Below are positions 8,144 through 16,236 of a DNA stretch of 64,000 nt, piece after piece. How positions within the stretch are numbered: position 1 is the first letter of the stretch; every line of letters starts with the position of its first letter. Both the position numbers and the translations under genes were made by a program. This stretch comes from Lachnospiraceae bacterium C10 (GTDB lineage: Bacteria; Bacillota; Clostridia; Lachnospirales; Lachnospiraceae), in assembly GCA_900100095.1 (NCBI GenBank), contig FMTN01000007.1:124001-188000 (forward strand), given 5' to 3'. Under the pieces are notes generated by a model. The model had not been told where the DNA came from. It saw nothing but the letters and a program-made list of their open reading frames with translations, and did no database searches.

Positions 8144-9730
8144 ATGGACACATATTATAACAGGATTTATTTAGGAGTACCAGAAATAAGAGAATATGAG
8201 GATGCAGCTAGATTATCCTTGCCGATTACTATTGAAACAAGCTCAAAGAGTGTCAAAAAAGAAATATGGTATGAAGTTGGAAGAGAGTATGGGGTACATC
8301 TATATGATGACCGTGTGGATCCATTTGTGGTTGCTTTGCTTCCGTATTGTATGAAAAATGGATACGACATAGTTGTGGATAATAAAACAGGAGTATCAGA
8401 TGAATTGCTGAATCATATGACGGAACAATTGATTCCGGTCATGTCCATGGCTGATAAATTCGGATCTATTGAAATAAATGCGCAATCAGTTAAAGAAAAA
8501 TTAAAAACTGGAGGAGGCGTTGCGACAGGAATTTCAAGAGGGGTAGATTCGTTTTACACTATATTGAAGACATTTGAAGGTGATTATAAACCAACATTAC
8601 TTACTCTTTTTAATGTACAGGCGTATGGAGAATATGGGGGAAAAGCATCACATAGCATGTTCTTATCAGATATAGAATTCGCAGGAAGAGTATGCAATGA
8701 ACTTAGTGAAAAATACAACTCAACAGTTAATCTTTTGACTGTTGAATCAAATATACAAGAGGTATTACCTATTGAAATATATGATTCTGGGTCATTTCGC
8801 GATGCTGCTGCAGTAATACTTATTAAACAACTCGTTTCTCTATATTATTTTTCAACTACTATCAGCCTGAAAGATTTTTCTGTAGAGCGGAGCTGTAGAG
8901 AATTTGAGCCTTGGCTTTTTTATTGCCTTTCTACGAATGAACAGAGAATTCAGTCATATGGAGCAGATAAAAACAGATTGGAGAAAGTTAGATTTATCTC
9001 AGATTATCCAATTACATATAAGTACTTGCAAGTTTGCAGACAGCCATTGATGTCGGGCAATAATGGCATTGTATACACCGAAGGGATGAATTGCACATAT
9101 AAATGTGAAAAATGCCGTTGTACCGTGCTTGAACTCATTGCTGTGGGAAAATTAAATAATTATAACAAAGTATTTAATACAAGCTGGGTTGATATCCATA
9201 AAAAAGATTTGTTGATGGAAGTAATTGAAAAGAAGAATCAACATGGGGAATTAGATTTTAATGATTTATATAGATCAATGAAGCAAACTGGGATAATAAG
9301 TGATGAATTTGAAAATGAATTAAGATTTAGTGGGACTGTTTATACGGATGGTTGTGATAATAAAGAACAACGGATTATTGAATTGATGTATGCCTATTTT
9401 TCAATGAAACTTTCCGGTTATGAAGTTTTTGAAGGCTTCAAAGATAACTACAAAAAAGTTGCAATATATGGGATGGGCAGAATAGGAAAGCTTTTATATT
9501 TCGATATTAAGGATAAGGTTAGTGTAGTAATAGACAGGAACAGCAAGATATCGATTAATAATGTTGAAACCAGAAATCCAGATAGTGATTTATCGGATAT
9601 AGATCTCATCATTATTACAACAGTATATGATGAGGAAGTGATAGAGCACTATCTGAAGAAACATGGTGCTAATACTGTGACAACCTTGAAGAAACTGATA
9701 GACGAAATAGAAGATATAAACGGCAAATAA
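8144..9730 (+). CDS. PP-loop ATPase (QueC/ExsB-like) with Cys cluster and C-terminal Rossmann module, 528 aa
   Basis: The start at 8144 follows a GTGAGGGG site; a longer frame from 8087 would lie inside the previous gene. Residues about 127-138 read ATGISRGVDSF, a variant of the SGGVDS pyrophosphatase loop of adenine-nucleotide alpha hydrolases, with Arg replacing the first or second Gly. After an alpha/beta region comes a cysteine cluster (Cys317, 321, 324, 326) reminiscent of the zinc cluster near the C-terminus of QueC. Residues 437-528 are a Rossmann-like module (KKVAIYGMGRIGKLL, then DLIIITTVYDEEVI). PP-loop enzymes activate a carboxylate, carbonyl or RNA base by adenylation. In a glycan island the target may be a sugar acid, but that is inference. 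No family name can be given securely. Confidence 0.65.
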   Translation: MDTYYNRIYLGVPEIREYEDAARLSLPITIETSSKSVKKEIWYEVGREYGVHLYDDRVDPFVVALLPYCMKNGYDIVVDNKTGVSDELLNHMTEQLIPVMSMADKFGSIEINAQSVKEKLKTGGGVATGISRGVDSFYTILKTFEGDYKPTLLTLFNVQAYGEYGGKASHSMFLSDIEFAGRVCNELSEKYNSTVNLLTVESNIQEVLPIEIYDSGSFRDAAAVILIKQLVSLYYFSTTISLKDFSVERSCREFEPWLFYCLSTNEQRIQSYGADKNRLEKVRFISDYPITYKYLQVCRQPLMSGNNGIVYTEGMNCTYKCEKCRCTVLELIAVGKLNNYNKVFNTSWVDIHKKDLLMEVIEKKNQHGELDFNDLYRSMKQTGIISDEFENELRFSGTVYTDGCDNKEQRIIELMYAYFSMKLSGYEVFEGFKDNYKKVAIYGMGRIGKLLYFDIKDKVSVVIDRNSKISINNVETRNPDSDLSDIDLIIITTVYDEEVIEHYLKKHGANTVTTLKKLIDEIEDINGK

Positions 9731-10008
9731 AAGGACTTATTAGGTGTTGTAGTGTGAAAGAAAGTAAAACAAGTCAAAATCGTGAGTGAGACATAAAAAG
9801 AAGGCTCACATAGTGAACAAATTTTGAGGTATTTCCACCTGAGAAAAAGAGGCGCACCTGCACATCAATAACAAACGGGTGGGTGCATCTGATATTGATG
9901 CTAGGATGCCTTAATAATTTGGTCCATTGAAACACGAAAACTTGAAGGTGTAAAAGCTTTCATCACTATTTGTGCCGCAAGCCAAAGGCGGCGGAATGGA
10001 GACCAGCT
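9731..10008. other. Gene-less gap inside the glycan island
   Basis: All other neighbours in the first half of the island overlap or abut, but here 278 bases contain no gene. I see an imperfect inverted repeat built on CATCAATA near 9864 and TATTGATG near 9893, and short matches between GCGCACC and GGGTGC. No clear promoter, terminator or recognisable protein remnant was found. The gap may mark a junction between two assembled modules. Confidence 0.35.
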
Positions 10009-11064
10009 ATGAAAGAATTAGTTTTCATACATGGATTAAAAGAGTTTTACGATTCTGCAAGACAAAAGAAATGCGTGTGTTTTGGAGCGGGTAAGAAACT
10101 TGACGAGATGTGCCGGGATATTCCTGAACTTTCGGATCTGATTGCCTATGTTGTTGACAACAACCCTGCATTGGATGGATCAGAACGAACGATTGATGGA
10201 AAGCAAAAAAAGGTATATTCGGTAAATCATCTTATATCTGATAATACGAAAAATGTTTTGATTATTATCACATCCTCATACCAAACTGAAATTATAACGC
10301 AATTAAATGCCATCTCAGAATTTGATGATGTGGAGTTCTGCAGATTTGAGAAGCTGTTTGATAATATTGCATGGAATGCCATAAAGCCGCCTATGGGCTT
10401 TCGTAAAAACAATACGCCGGTTATACCGAAAATAATTCATTACTGTTGGTTTGGCGGTGCAGATATCCCCGATAGGCTGAAAGAATATATAGAGGGGTGG
10501 AAGAAACGCTGCCCGGATTATGAGTTTATGCTGTGGAATGAAGAAAATTATGATGTCAGTAAAAACGAATACATTTCTGCGGCATACGAGAGCGGAAAGT
10601 GGAGCTTTGTAACGGATTATGTCAGGCTGGATGTCGTGTATCAATATGGCGGGATATATCTTGATACGGATGTGGAACTGATCAAGAGACCGGACGAACT
10701 TTTATATAATGATGCGTATATGGGGTTTGAAAGACTTTCAACGATAAATTCTGGTGCGGGATTTGGGGCAGTTATGGGGTTTCCTATTTTGAAGGAAATG
10801 ATGGATGGTTATAAGAGAAGACGATTTGTTAATGAGATAGACCCAAATAAAATGATATTATGTCCGGAATATGAAACTGCCGTCTTGCAAAAGCATGGAT
10901 TGAGGTTAGATGGTAGTTTTCAAGTTGTAGATGATATGAGCATATATCCGGTCATGTATTTTAATGCTAAGAGCCTATATAGTGATGAAATGAAAATTAC
11001 GGATGAAACAATTTCCATTCACCACTGTACATGGACTTGGGCCGGTGAAAAAAACAAACTATAA
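10009..11064 (+). CDS. GT32-type glycosyltransferase with N-terminal Rossmann module, 351 aa
   Basis: Residues about 17-115 are the island's Rossmann-like module (KKCVCFGAGKKLDEM, YVVDNNPALDG, NVLIIITSSYQTEI). The C-terminal domain, from IPKIIHYCWFGG onward, is typical of the Och1-like/GT32 sugar transferases of capsule and cell-wall clusters. It has WSFVTDYVRLDVVYQYGGIY and the metal-binding pair Asp219/Asp221 in LDTDVE, plus a late HHCTWTW. These enzymes use a nucleotide sugar donor in the cytoplasm. The ATG at 10009 with GGAG about 9 bases upstream is preferred over an upstream in-frame TTG. The same architecture recurs at 14041-15189. Donor and acceptor cannot be read from sequence. Confidence 0.85.
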   Translation: MKELVFIHGLKEFYDSARQKKCVCFGAGKKLDEMCRDIPELSDLIAYVVDNNPALDGSERTIDGKQKKVYSVNHLISDNTKNVLIIITSSYQTEIITQLNAISEFDDVEFCRFEKLFDNIAWNAIKPPMGFRKNNTPVIPKIIHYCWFGGADIPDRLKEYIEGWKKRCPDYEFMLWNEENYDVSKNEYISAAYESGKWSFVTDYVRLDVVYQYGGIYLDTDVELIKRPDELLYNDAYMGFERLSTINSGAGFGAVMGFPILKEMMDGYKRRRFVNEIDPNKMILCPEYETAVLQKHGLRLDGSFQVVDDMSIYPVMYFNAKSLYSDEMKITDETISIHHCTWTWAGEKNKL

Positions 11065-11076
11065 GGAGAAGCAGAT

Positions 11077-12483
11077 ATGTTAGAAAAGCATTGCTATGCA
11101 ATCGGTGGTCGCATCAATTTTAATTATGACACGGTAAGTCTGTGCCACGGTATTGATATAGGAGATAGAATTATTTGGAATATAAAAGAGAATATAGAGT
11201 TTACACCACTTCTTTACAGGCAGAGGATTGACGAACTTATAGTTGCAAATAATTCCAAATGTCCGGTTTGCTCTGGGTGTAGCAATCTTATAGAAGGTTT
11301 TAGGAAATCTAAAAAAATTGATATTATTACGATAAATCCGATGTATTTTTGTCAGTGTAGATGTGTATATTGCGGTAACTTCCGCGGCGATCACCATTCT
11401 CTTTATGATCCATTACCTATAATAAAGAGTTTCATAGATGAAGGTATGATCTCGGATAATTGCTTGTTTGACTGGGGAGGCGGTGAGCCTACAATAAGTG
11501 AACAGTTTGAAGAGATATTTCAGTTTTTGTTGAAGAATGGGTATATGCAGAGAGTAAATACAAATGCAATAGAGATAAGTGATATCGTTCTCAATCACAT
11601 GGATAATGAACTTGTTTCCTTAAGGATATCTTTGGATTCTGGAAATGCGGATACATATCTTTCAACAAAAGGACGGAACATGTTTAATCGTGTGGTTGAA
11701 AATATAAAGAGGTATAGGAGTAAGTCGGAAAATATCCTTCTGAAGTATGTGATAACTAATACAAATTCTGATGAGAAGTCAATAGAGGATTTTATAAGAC
11801 TTTCTGCTGATATGGGGATCAGAGCAATTTGCATCGATACGGACATGCTTTCGTATGGGTGGGATGAATATCCAGATTTACTGAGGTTCACAGAGAAGGA
11901 GTTGAATGCTGCTCATTTGCTTCGCAAACTAGCACATGAAAATGGGCTAAAAGTACAGATTGGGTATGTGTGGACTGCAAGAAACAATGATGTACCAAGC
12001 CGTGATTTTAATCAGATCCAAAGTGTGTCGGAGCTTATAGAAAATAATGAGACATACGCTTTGCCGGATGAATTGTCAGAGTTTCACAGGAAGAGGATTG
12101 CAGAGTTTGCAAAGGGAATAGTTCCCAAAGTTTTAGCGAGCTTTGAGACCTTGTATAGTGAATTTCGAGATAAAAAGATTATTTTATATGGTGCGGGACA
12201 TAACGGGAAACATTTGCTTCAATGCTTACGGAAATTTGGAATGGACGCATATAGATTTTGTGATAGAGAGAAAGAGGGTATGGTGATTGACGGCGTCACA
12301 GTGTGTCAGATAGGGGATGTGATAGAAACAATGGATAACAATACAGTAATTATAATCACACCATATTGTGTAAAGGATATTATAAGAGAATTTAACGAAA
12401 AGAATTATGAGATACTGAGAGGCAAACTCTACTATATCGACGAATTCAGATACAGCGACAGGGTTCTGGAGGAAATGGAATGA
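11077..12483 (+). CDS. Radical SAM enzyme with C-terminal Rossmann module, 468 aa
   Basis: The iron-sulfur/SAM site is Cys92-x3-Cys96-x2-Cys99 (FCQCRCVYC), followed by DWGGGEPT, the usual GGE-type SAM-binding motif, and a barrel-like alternation of strands and helices. Two further cysteines in SKCPVCSGC (about 62-67) may be structural. Residues about 366-455 are the Rossmann-like module (KKIILYGAGHNGKHLL, NTVIIITPYCVKDII). Radical SAM enzymes of glycan clusters can epimerise, dehydrogenate or attach groups to sugars or peptides; the reaction here is unknown. AAGGAGA precedes the ATG. The stop overlaps the next start by 4 bases, showing translational coupling to the WbsX-like gene. Confidence 0.82.
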   Translation: MLEKHCYAIGGRINFNYDTVSLCHGIDIGDRIIWNIKENIEFTPLLYRQRIDELIVANNSKCPVCSGCSNLIEGFRKSKKIDIITINPMYFCQCRCVYCGNFRGDHHSLYDPLPIIKSFIDEGMISDNCLFDWGGGEPTISEQFEEIFQFLLKNGYMQRVNTNAIEISDIVLNHMDNELVSLRISLDSGNADTYLSTKGRNMFNRVVENIKRYRSKSENILLKYVITNTNSDEKSIEDFIRLSADMGIRAICIDTDMLSYGWDEYPDLLRFTEKELNAAHLLRKLAHENGLKVQIGYVWTARNNDVPSRDFNQIQSVSELIENNETYALPDELSEFHRKRIAEFAKGIVPKVLASFETLYSEFRDKKIILYGAGHNGKHLLQCLRKFGMDAYRFCDREKEGMVIDGVTVCQIGDVIETMDNNTVIIITPYCVKDIIREFNEKNYEILRGKLYYIDEFRYSDRVLEEME

Positions 12484-13550
12484 AAGTAATTTCTTTTTAT
12501 TTGCCGCAATATCATGAGTGTGAAGATAATAATCGTTGGTGGGGGAAGGGGTATACCGAATGGAGAAATGTTAAAAATGCGAGAAGACTTTTTGCTGGAC
12601 ATAGACAGCCGAGAGTCCCTTTGAATGACAATTATTATGATTTACTGAATCCTTCGACAATGCTTTGGCAGGCAGAATTAGCAAAACGATACGGCATTTA
12701 TGGATTTGCGTATTATCATTATTGGTTTAATGGTAAGAAGCTGTTAGAAAAACCATTAGAAAATATGCTCAATAATAAAAACATAGATATGCCATATTGT
12801 CTAGCATGGGCAAATGAGGAGTGGAAGAAATATTGGTACGGCGCAGGAGAAGAAGTTCTAATCGCACAGGATTATGGCTTCCTTCCGGAATGGAGAAAAC
12901 ACTTTGAATATCTGGTGCCTTTTTTTAGGGATGAAAGATACATAAAAATAGAGGGCAAACCTCTTTTCATCATATATCGTCCAGGTGTTATAAGACAGGG
13001 GAAATATATGGCTTGCATCTGGAATGAGATGGCGCAGAAATGTGGTTTTCCGGGCATATATTTTATGGGAATGAAGAACTGGGAGTTTGAGACAAACAGC
13101 TGCGGGTGGTTGGACGCAAAGGTTGACTATGAGCCAACTAAAGAGCAGAGAAATCGAATAACAAAAAAATATGTTGTAAACAAAGGAAAATATAAGGATA
13201 TTTTCAATTTTGGACTATATAACAGATTGTTCTGCAATGTCCAAAGCTATGCAAGAATAAATGAGATAATGCTGAAGGAAAAGCATGAGCCAAACGAATT
13301 CCATGGCGTATTTGTTGATTTTGATAATTCTCCGAGAGCGCAAAAAAACGGGCTGATATTTAGAGGGAGTACACCTAAACAGTTTAAAAAATATTTATAC
13401 AGACATATGGTTCTGAGTAGGGAGGAAAACAAGGATTATATCTTTATTAATGCGTGGAATGAATGGGGAGAGGGATGTCATCTCGAACCGGACACAGACT
13501 ATGGATATGGATATTTGGAAGCTGTTAAAAGTGCGTTAGAAAGGTTATGA
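12480..13550 (+). CDS. WbsX-like glycan enzyme (GH99-like fold), 356 aa
   Basis: The protein opens with KVISFYLPQYHECEDN and GKGYTEWRNV, and contains YGIYGFAYYHYWFNGKKLLEKPL, LAWANEEW and the late FINAWNEWGEGCHLEPD. This is the signature of the WbsX family found in O-antigen and capsule clusters, which has a glycoside hydrolase 99-like barrel. Conserved acidic residues sit in ANEEW and NEWGEG. Family members are annotated either as glycosyltransferases or as endo-acting hydrolases; the true activity here is open. The ATG lies in an ATGA overlap with the radical SAM gene, and the end overlaps the following start in the same way, so all three are translationally coupled. Confidence 0.82.
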   Translation: MKVISFYLPQYHECEDNNRWWGKGYTEWRNVKNARRLFAGHRQPRVPLNDNYYDLLNPSTMLWQAELAKRYGIYGFAYYHYWFNGKKLLEKPLENMLNNKNIDMPYCLAWANEEWKKYWYGAGEEVLIAQDYGFLPEWRKHFEYLVPFFRDERYIKIEGKPLFIIYRPGVIRQGKYMACIWNEMAQKCGFPGIYFMGMKNWEFETNSCGWLDAKVDYEPTKEQRNRITKKYVVNKGKYKDIFNFGLYNRLFCNVQSYARINEIMLKEKHEPNEFHGVFVDFDNSPRAQKNGLIFRGSTPKQFKKYLYRHMVLSREENKDYIFINAWNEWGEGCHLEPDTDYGYGYLEAVKSALERL

Positions 13551-14044
13551 ATGGTGACTGTATGGGTACTTTATTAGTCGTGGCTATTTTTACAGCCTTT
13601 ATTATTCTTTTGCAGTTGAGTAATAAGAAAATTATAGAACAATATAAAGAAGAGGCTGAAAGAGAAAATGACCAAAAAAAGAAGATGACAGAGTTTTATG
13701 ACATTCTGATTGCGTGGATGAATGCAAAATTGAGACATAGAAGTATTTCCGGATGGTTAAAGGAGCATAATTATAGAAAGATCGTAATATATGGAATGAG
13801 AGAATTGGGAGTGTTGCTATATAAGGAACTGGATGAAGTGGATGGAATATCTTTGATCGCTGTGGATAAAAGTGCATCGAGCCTTAATGTAGAGATGGAT
13901 GTTTCTTTGCCACAGAGTGATATATCTGATATGGATATCGTTATTGTGACAGCACCACATTATTTTGATGAAATACGGGATGAGATTAGAGAGTATTCAG
14001 ATGTAGAAGTCGTTTCCATTGAGGATATTGTATTTACCATATGA
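13547..14044 (+). CDS. Membrane-anchored stand-alone Rossmann module, 165 aa
   Basis: The N-terminus is one membrane helix (GTLLVVAIFTAFIILLQL), followed by a charged coiled-coil-like stretch (EQYKEEAERENDQKKKM). Residues about 77-165 are the same Rossmann-like module seen in five neighbouring proteins (RKIVIYGMRELGVLLYKEL, DIVIVTAPHYFDEI). Here it stands without an attached enzyme. The glycine-rich loop is slightly eroded: GMRELG instead of GAGxxG. It overlaps both neighbours by 4 bases (ATGA). A later ATG at 13562 could also be the start. A role as membrane docking or regulatory subunit for the other module-bearing enzymes is inference from architecture only. Confidence 0.65.
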   Translation: MNGDCMGTLLVVAIFTAFIILLQLSNKKIIEQYKEEAERENDQKKKMTEFYDILIAWMNAKLRHRSISGWLKEHNYRKIVIYGMRELGVLLYKELDEVDGISLIAVDKSASSLNVEMDVSLPQSDISDMDIVIVTAPHYFDEIRDEIREYSDVEVVSIEDIVFTI

Positions 14045-15189
14045 TTTTTTCGGCCAGGGATAGAATAAGAAAGGAGTGGAGTTTTCGCATGCAATTAAAG
14101 AATTCTACATATTCTGATCTTGCAAAGTCCGTAAGAAAGAAAAATTGCAGAATTATCGTATATGGAGCCGGAATGATCGGACAAATTGTTGTGCCCTATA
14201 TTATTGAGTCATATCGTCTCCATGACTATGTTTACTGTTATGTCGATATGGATAAGCGCAAGACCGGAAAGAAGATAGCGATAGGATATTCCGAATATGA
14301 GATAAAAACACCTGATGTATTAAATGATGTAAAGGATAATCCTGTAATCCTCCTAACAAACAGTAAGTTTTACCCTGTAATCAATTATTTGGAAAAGATT
14401 GATACACTTAAAGATTCAGACTGTTACATTATTCCTATAATGCAGAAAATGGAGCAAAGAGTAACTATCCCAAAGACGATTCATTATTGCTGGTTTGGAG
14501 GCAAGGAGATCCCGGATTTCTTAAAAGAATGTATGGAAAGCTGGTATAAGCTTTGCCCTGACTACGAAATACGAAGATGGGATGAGAGCAATTTCGATGT
14601 TTCGAAGTATCCTTTTACAAAACAGGCTGCCGATAACAAGAAATATGGGTTTATTACTGATGTAGCAAGGCTCGATATCTTATATCAGTATGGCGGCATA
14701 TATATGGATACGGATGTAAAGCTCTTAAAGCCGTTTGATGATCTTCTTTTTAATAAAGGTTTTGTTGGAGTAGAGCGATGGGGCAATATCAATTCCGGTG
14801 GTGGTATCGGAGCAGTGCCGCATCACCCAATGATAAGGGAGATGCTGGACTATCGTTTGAAATATCCATTCATATTTGAAGATGGAACACAAAATATTGA
14901 GACCAATGGTCTGTACGAGACAACACCGTTTGTCAGACATGGAATGCGTATTGATAATACGCTTCAAATTGTTAATGGGATGACAGTGTATCCTGCGAGT
15001 GTATTTCATCCATATGATTACATGAGCTGTGAGGAGAAGATAGAAGATAATACTATTTCCGTCCATTATTTTTATGGCGGTTGGATGGATGAGGAGGATA
15101 GAAAGAATCGAACCAATACGCAGGATAAATATGAGGAGATAATAAAAAGGATAGAATTGCAGACAATGAATGATGGAGAAATCATATGA
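14041..15189 (+). CDS. GT32-type glycosyltransferase with N-terminal Rossmann module, 382 aa
   Basis: Residues about 36-135 are the island's Rossmann-like module (CRIIVYGAGMIGQIV, CYVDMDKRKTG, NPVILLTNSKFYPV). From IPKTIHYCWFGGKEIP the protein is a GT32/Och1-like transferase, with YGFITDVARLDILYQYGGIY and the DXD pair Asp223/Asp225 in MDTDVK, then HYFYGGW near the end. It is a close architectural paralogue of the protein at 10009-11064. The start is either the ATG at 14041, coupled to the previous stop, or the ATG at 14089, which has AAAGGAG about 13 bases upstream. The domain content is the same either way. It overlaps the next gene by 4 bases. Confidence 0.85.
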   Translation: MIFSARDRIRKEWSFRMQLKNSTYSDLAKSVRKKNCRIIVYGAGMIGQIVVPYIIESYRLHDYVYCYVDMDKRKTGKKIAIGYSEYEIKTPDVLNDVKDNPVILLTNSKFYPVINYLEKIDTLKDSDCYIIPIMQKMEQRVTIPKTIHYCWFGGKEIPDFLKECMESWYKLCPDYEIRRWDESNFDVSKYPFTKQAADNKKYGFITDVARLDILYQYGGIYMDTDVKLLKPFDDLLFNKGFVGVERWGNINSGGGIGAVPHHPMIREMLDYRLKYPFIFEDGTQNIETNGLYETTPFVRHGMRIDNTLQIVNGMTVYPASVFHPYDYMSCEEKIEDNTISVHYFYGGWMDEEDRKNRTNTQDKYEEIIKRIELQTMNDGEII

Positions 15190-15515
15190 CATTGAATGAA
15201 CTGATGCAGCATCCGCAATTCTCAAATGCCTTGCAGACTTTCTATTGGCTTCAGGAATGGGGAGATGCGCACAGGTGTGACAAGAAGAGAGATAGACTGC
15301 TTATAAGCGATATACTAAAAGGTGATCCGAGATGGGAGCATATTACTGATAATGAACATATAGGAGAGGTTCATCAGGATATCGGATATCTGATTGCACA
15401 CGGCTTTCCATGGTTTGCAACCATGTGTAACCTCCCGATTTATGTTGTGTTTGATCATGCAGATAAGGAGCATAACGGACTATATCGGCTGGCATCGTAT
15501 TATTGTCAGGAATAA
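15186..15515 (+). CDS. Hypothetical protein, 109 aa
   Basis: The start overlaps the GT32 gene in an ATGA junction, which supports real translation. The protein is soluble, rich in His, Trp and Tyr, with phrases such as TFYWLQEWGDAHRC, GYLIAHGFPWFATMC and IYVVFDHADKEHNGLYRLA. No membrane segment, signal peptide or known motif was found and I do not recognise the family. It is the last gene of the tightly coupled run, and the next 290 bases hold only broken coding sequence. It may be a small accessory protein of the glycosyltransferase, but nothing in the sequence shows this. Confidence 0.5.
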   Translation: MTLNELMQHPQFSNALQTFYWLQEWGDAHRCDKKRDRLLISDILKGDPRWEHITDNEHIGEVHQDIGYLIAHGFPWFATMCNLPIYVVFDHADKEHNGLYRLASYYCQE

Positions 15516-15537
15516 AGAGAAAGCTGAGGATACAAGG

Positions 15538-15775
15538 ATGTCTATGTTTAGAAAAGGAATTATATTTGCGATTTCTATAATAACAACGATGGCTATTCCA
15601 TTAGCGCAGATACCGGCCATGGCTATGGAAGGTGGCACCGAGGCATTTGGCAGCGTGATCTAGTACGCACGAAGAGGTGAAGATGGAGAGAAAACGGATA
15701 TTTCATATGATGTAAATTCTTATGAAGAACTGACCGCAGGCGAGATGGAAATGATGCGAGGAGCCGGCAGATCCC
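15538..15775 (+). pseudogene. Broken secreted-protein gene fragment
   Basis: From ATG 15538 a convincing signal peptide is read (MFRKGIIFAISIITTMAIP then AQIPAMAME). The frame stops at TAG 15661-15663 after 41 residues. Beyond that stop the same frame continues with plausible protein (YARRGEDGEKTDISYDVNS, then YEELTAGEMEMM) to a TGA at 15784-15786. This looks like a decayed 5' end of a secreted protein rather than a functional 41-residue peptide. A short signal-peptide-bearing peptide cannot be excluded. Confidence 0.45.
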
Positions 15776-15805
15776 CGGAGCCTTGAAGGCAGACTCACAC
15801 GTGTC

Positions 15806-16213
15806 ATGGATGCGTTCAGGATGGAGAATATCACCTATGAGCGTTTGCGGAAGACATATATGAACGGTTCAGCAGATGAAACGGTGCTTACCAATGTGTT
15901 TACAGGCATAAGACCTGACAGCCCCTATGACGGAACACTGGATTATAAATGGCTGTCAGAGGAAATGGCAAATGACCTTACGCCGCTGAGAATGCTGGTA
16001 GGATTTTCCGCAGAGGATATGAGTAAGCTGATAGGGACTACAGAGGAGATATATCAGGATATAGAAGTCGGGACCAGGGGAATGTCCTGGAGTGAGTATC
16101 TTTCCCTTCTTTTTGTATTCCATTATAACGGACGGACACTTGGCATCATAGATAATCTGGGGCTTTTCCCGAAATCCCTTAAGGAAAAGATATCAATAGG
16201 AGAACCTGCATAG
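15806..16213 (+). CDS. XRE-like helix-turn-helix protein, possibly truncated, 135 aa
   Basis: The middle (PLRMLVGFSAEDMSKLIG, then TTEEIYQDIEVGTRGMSWSE) fits a Cro/CI-type (XRE) helix-turn-helix with the usual second-helix and recognition-helix spacing. The C-terminal 35 residues are not recognised. No good ribosome site precedes ATG 15806. The same frame is open upstream to about 15752 with sensible residues (EEPADPRSLEGRLTRVMDAF), so the N-terminus may be lost or fused by a frameshift to the broken gene upstream. If functional it could regulate the LicD operon that begins 23 bases later. Confidence in the domain is moderate, and low for the exact start. Confidence 0.55.
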   Translation: MDAFRMENITYERLRKTYMNGSADETVLTNVFTGIRPDSPYDGTLDYKWLSEEMANDLTPLRMLVGFSAEDMSKLIGTTEEIYQDIEVGTRGMSWSEYLSLLFVFHYNGRTLGIIDNLGLFPKSLKEKISIGEPA

Positions 16214-16236
16214 AACACGGAGGCACGATCAGATAG

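Noticed and set aside
8144-9730. Assignment as QueC (deazaguanine synthase)
   Set aside because: The PP-loop is altered, the protein is more than twice as long, the cysteine cluster differs, and queD/queE/queF are absent nearby.
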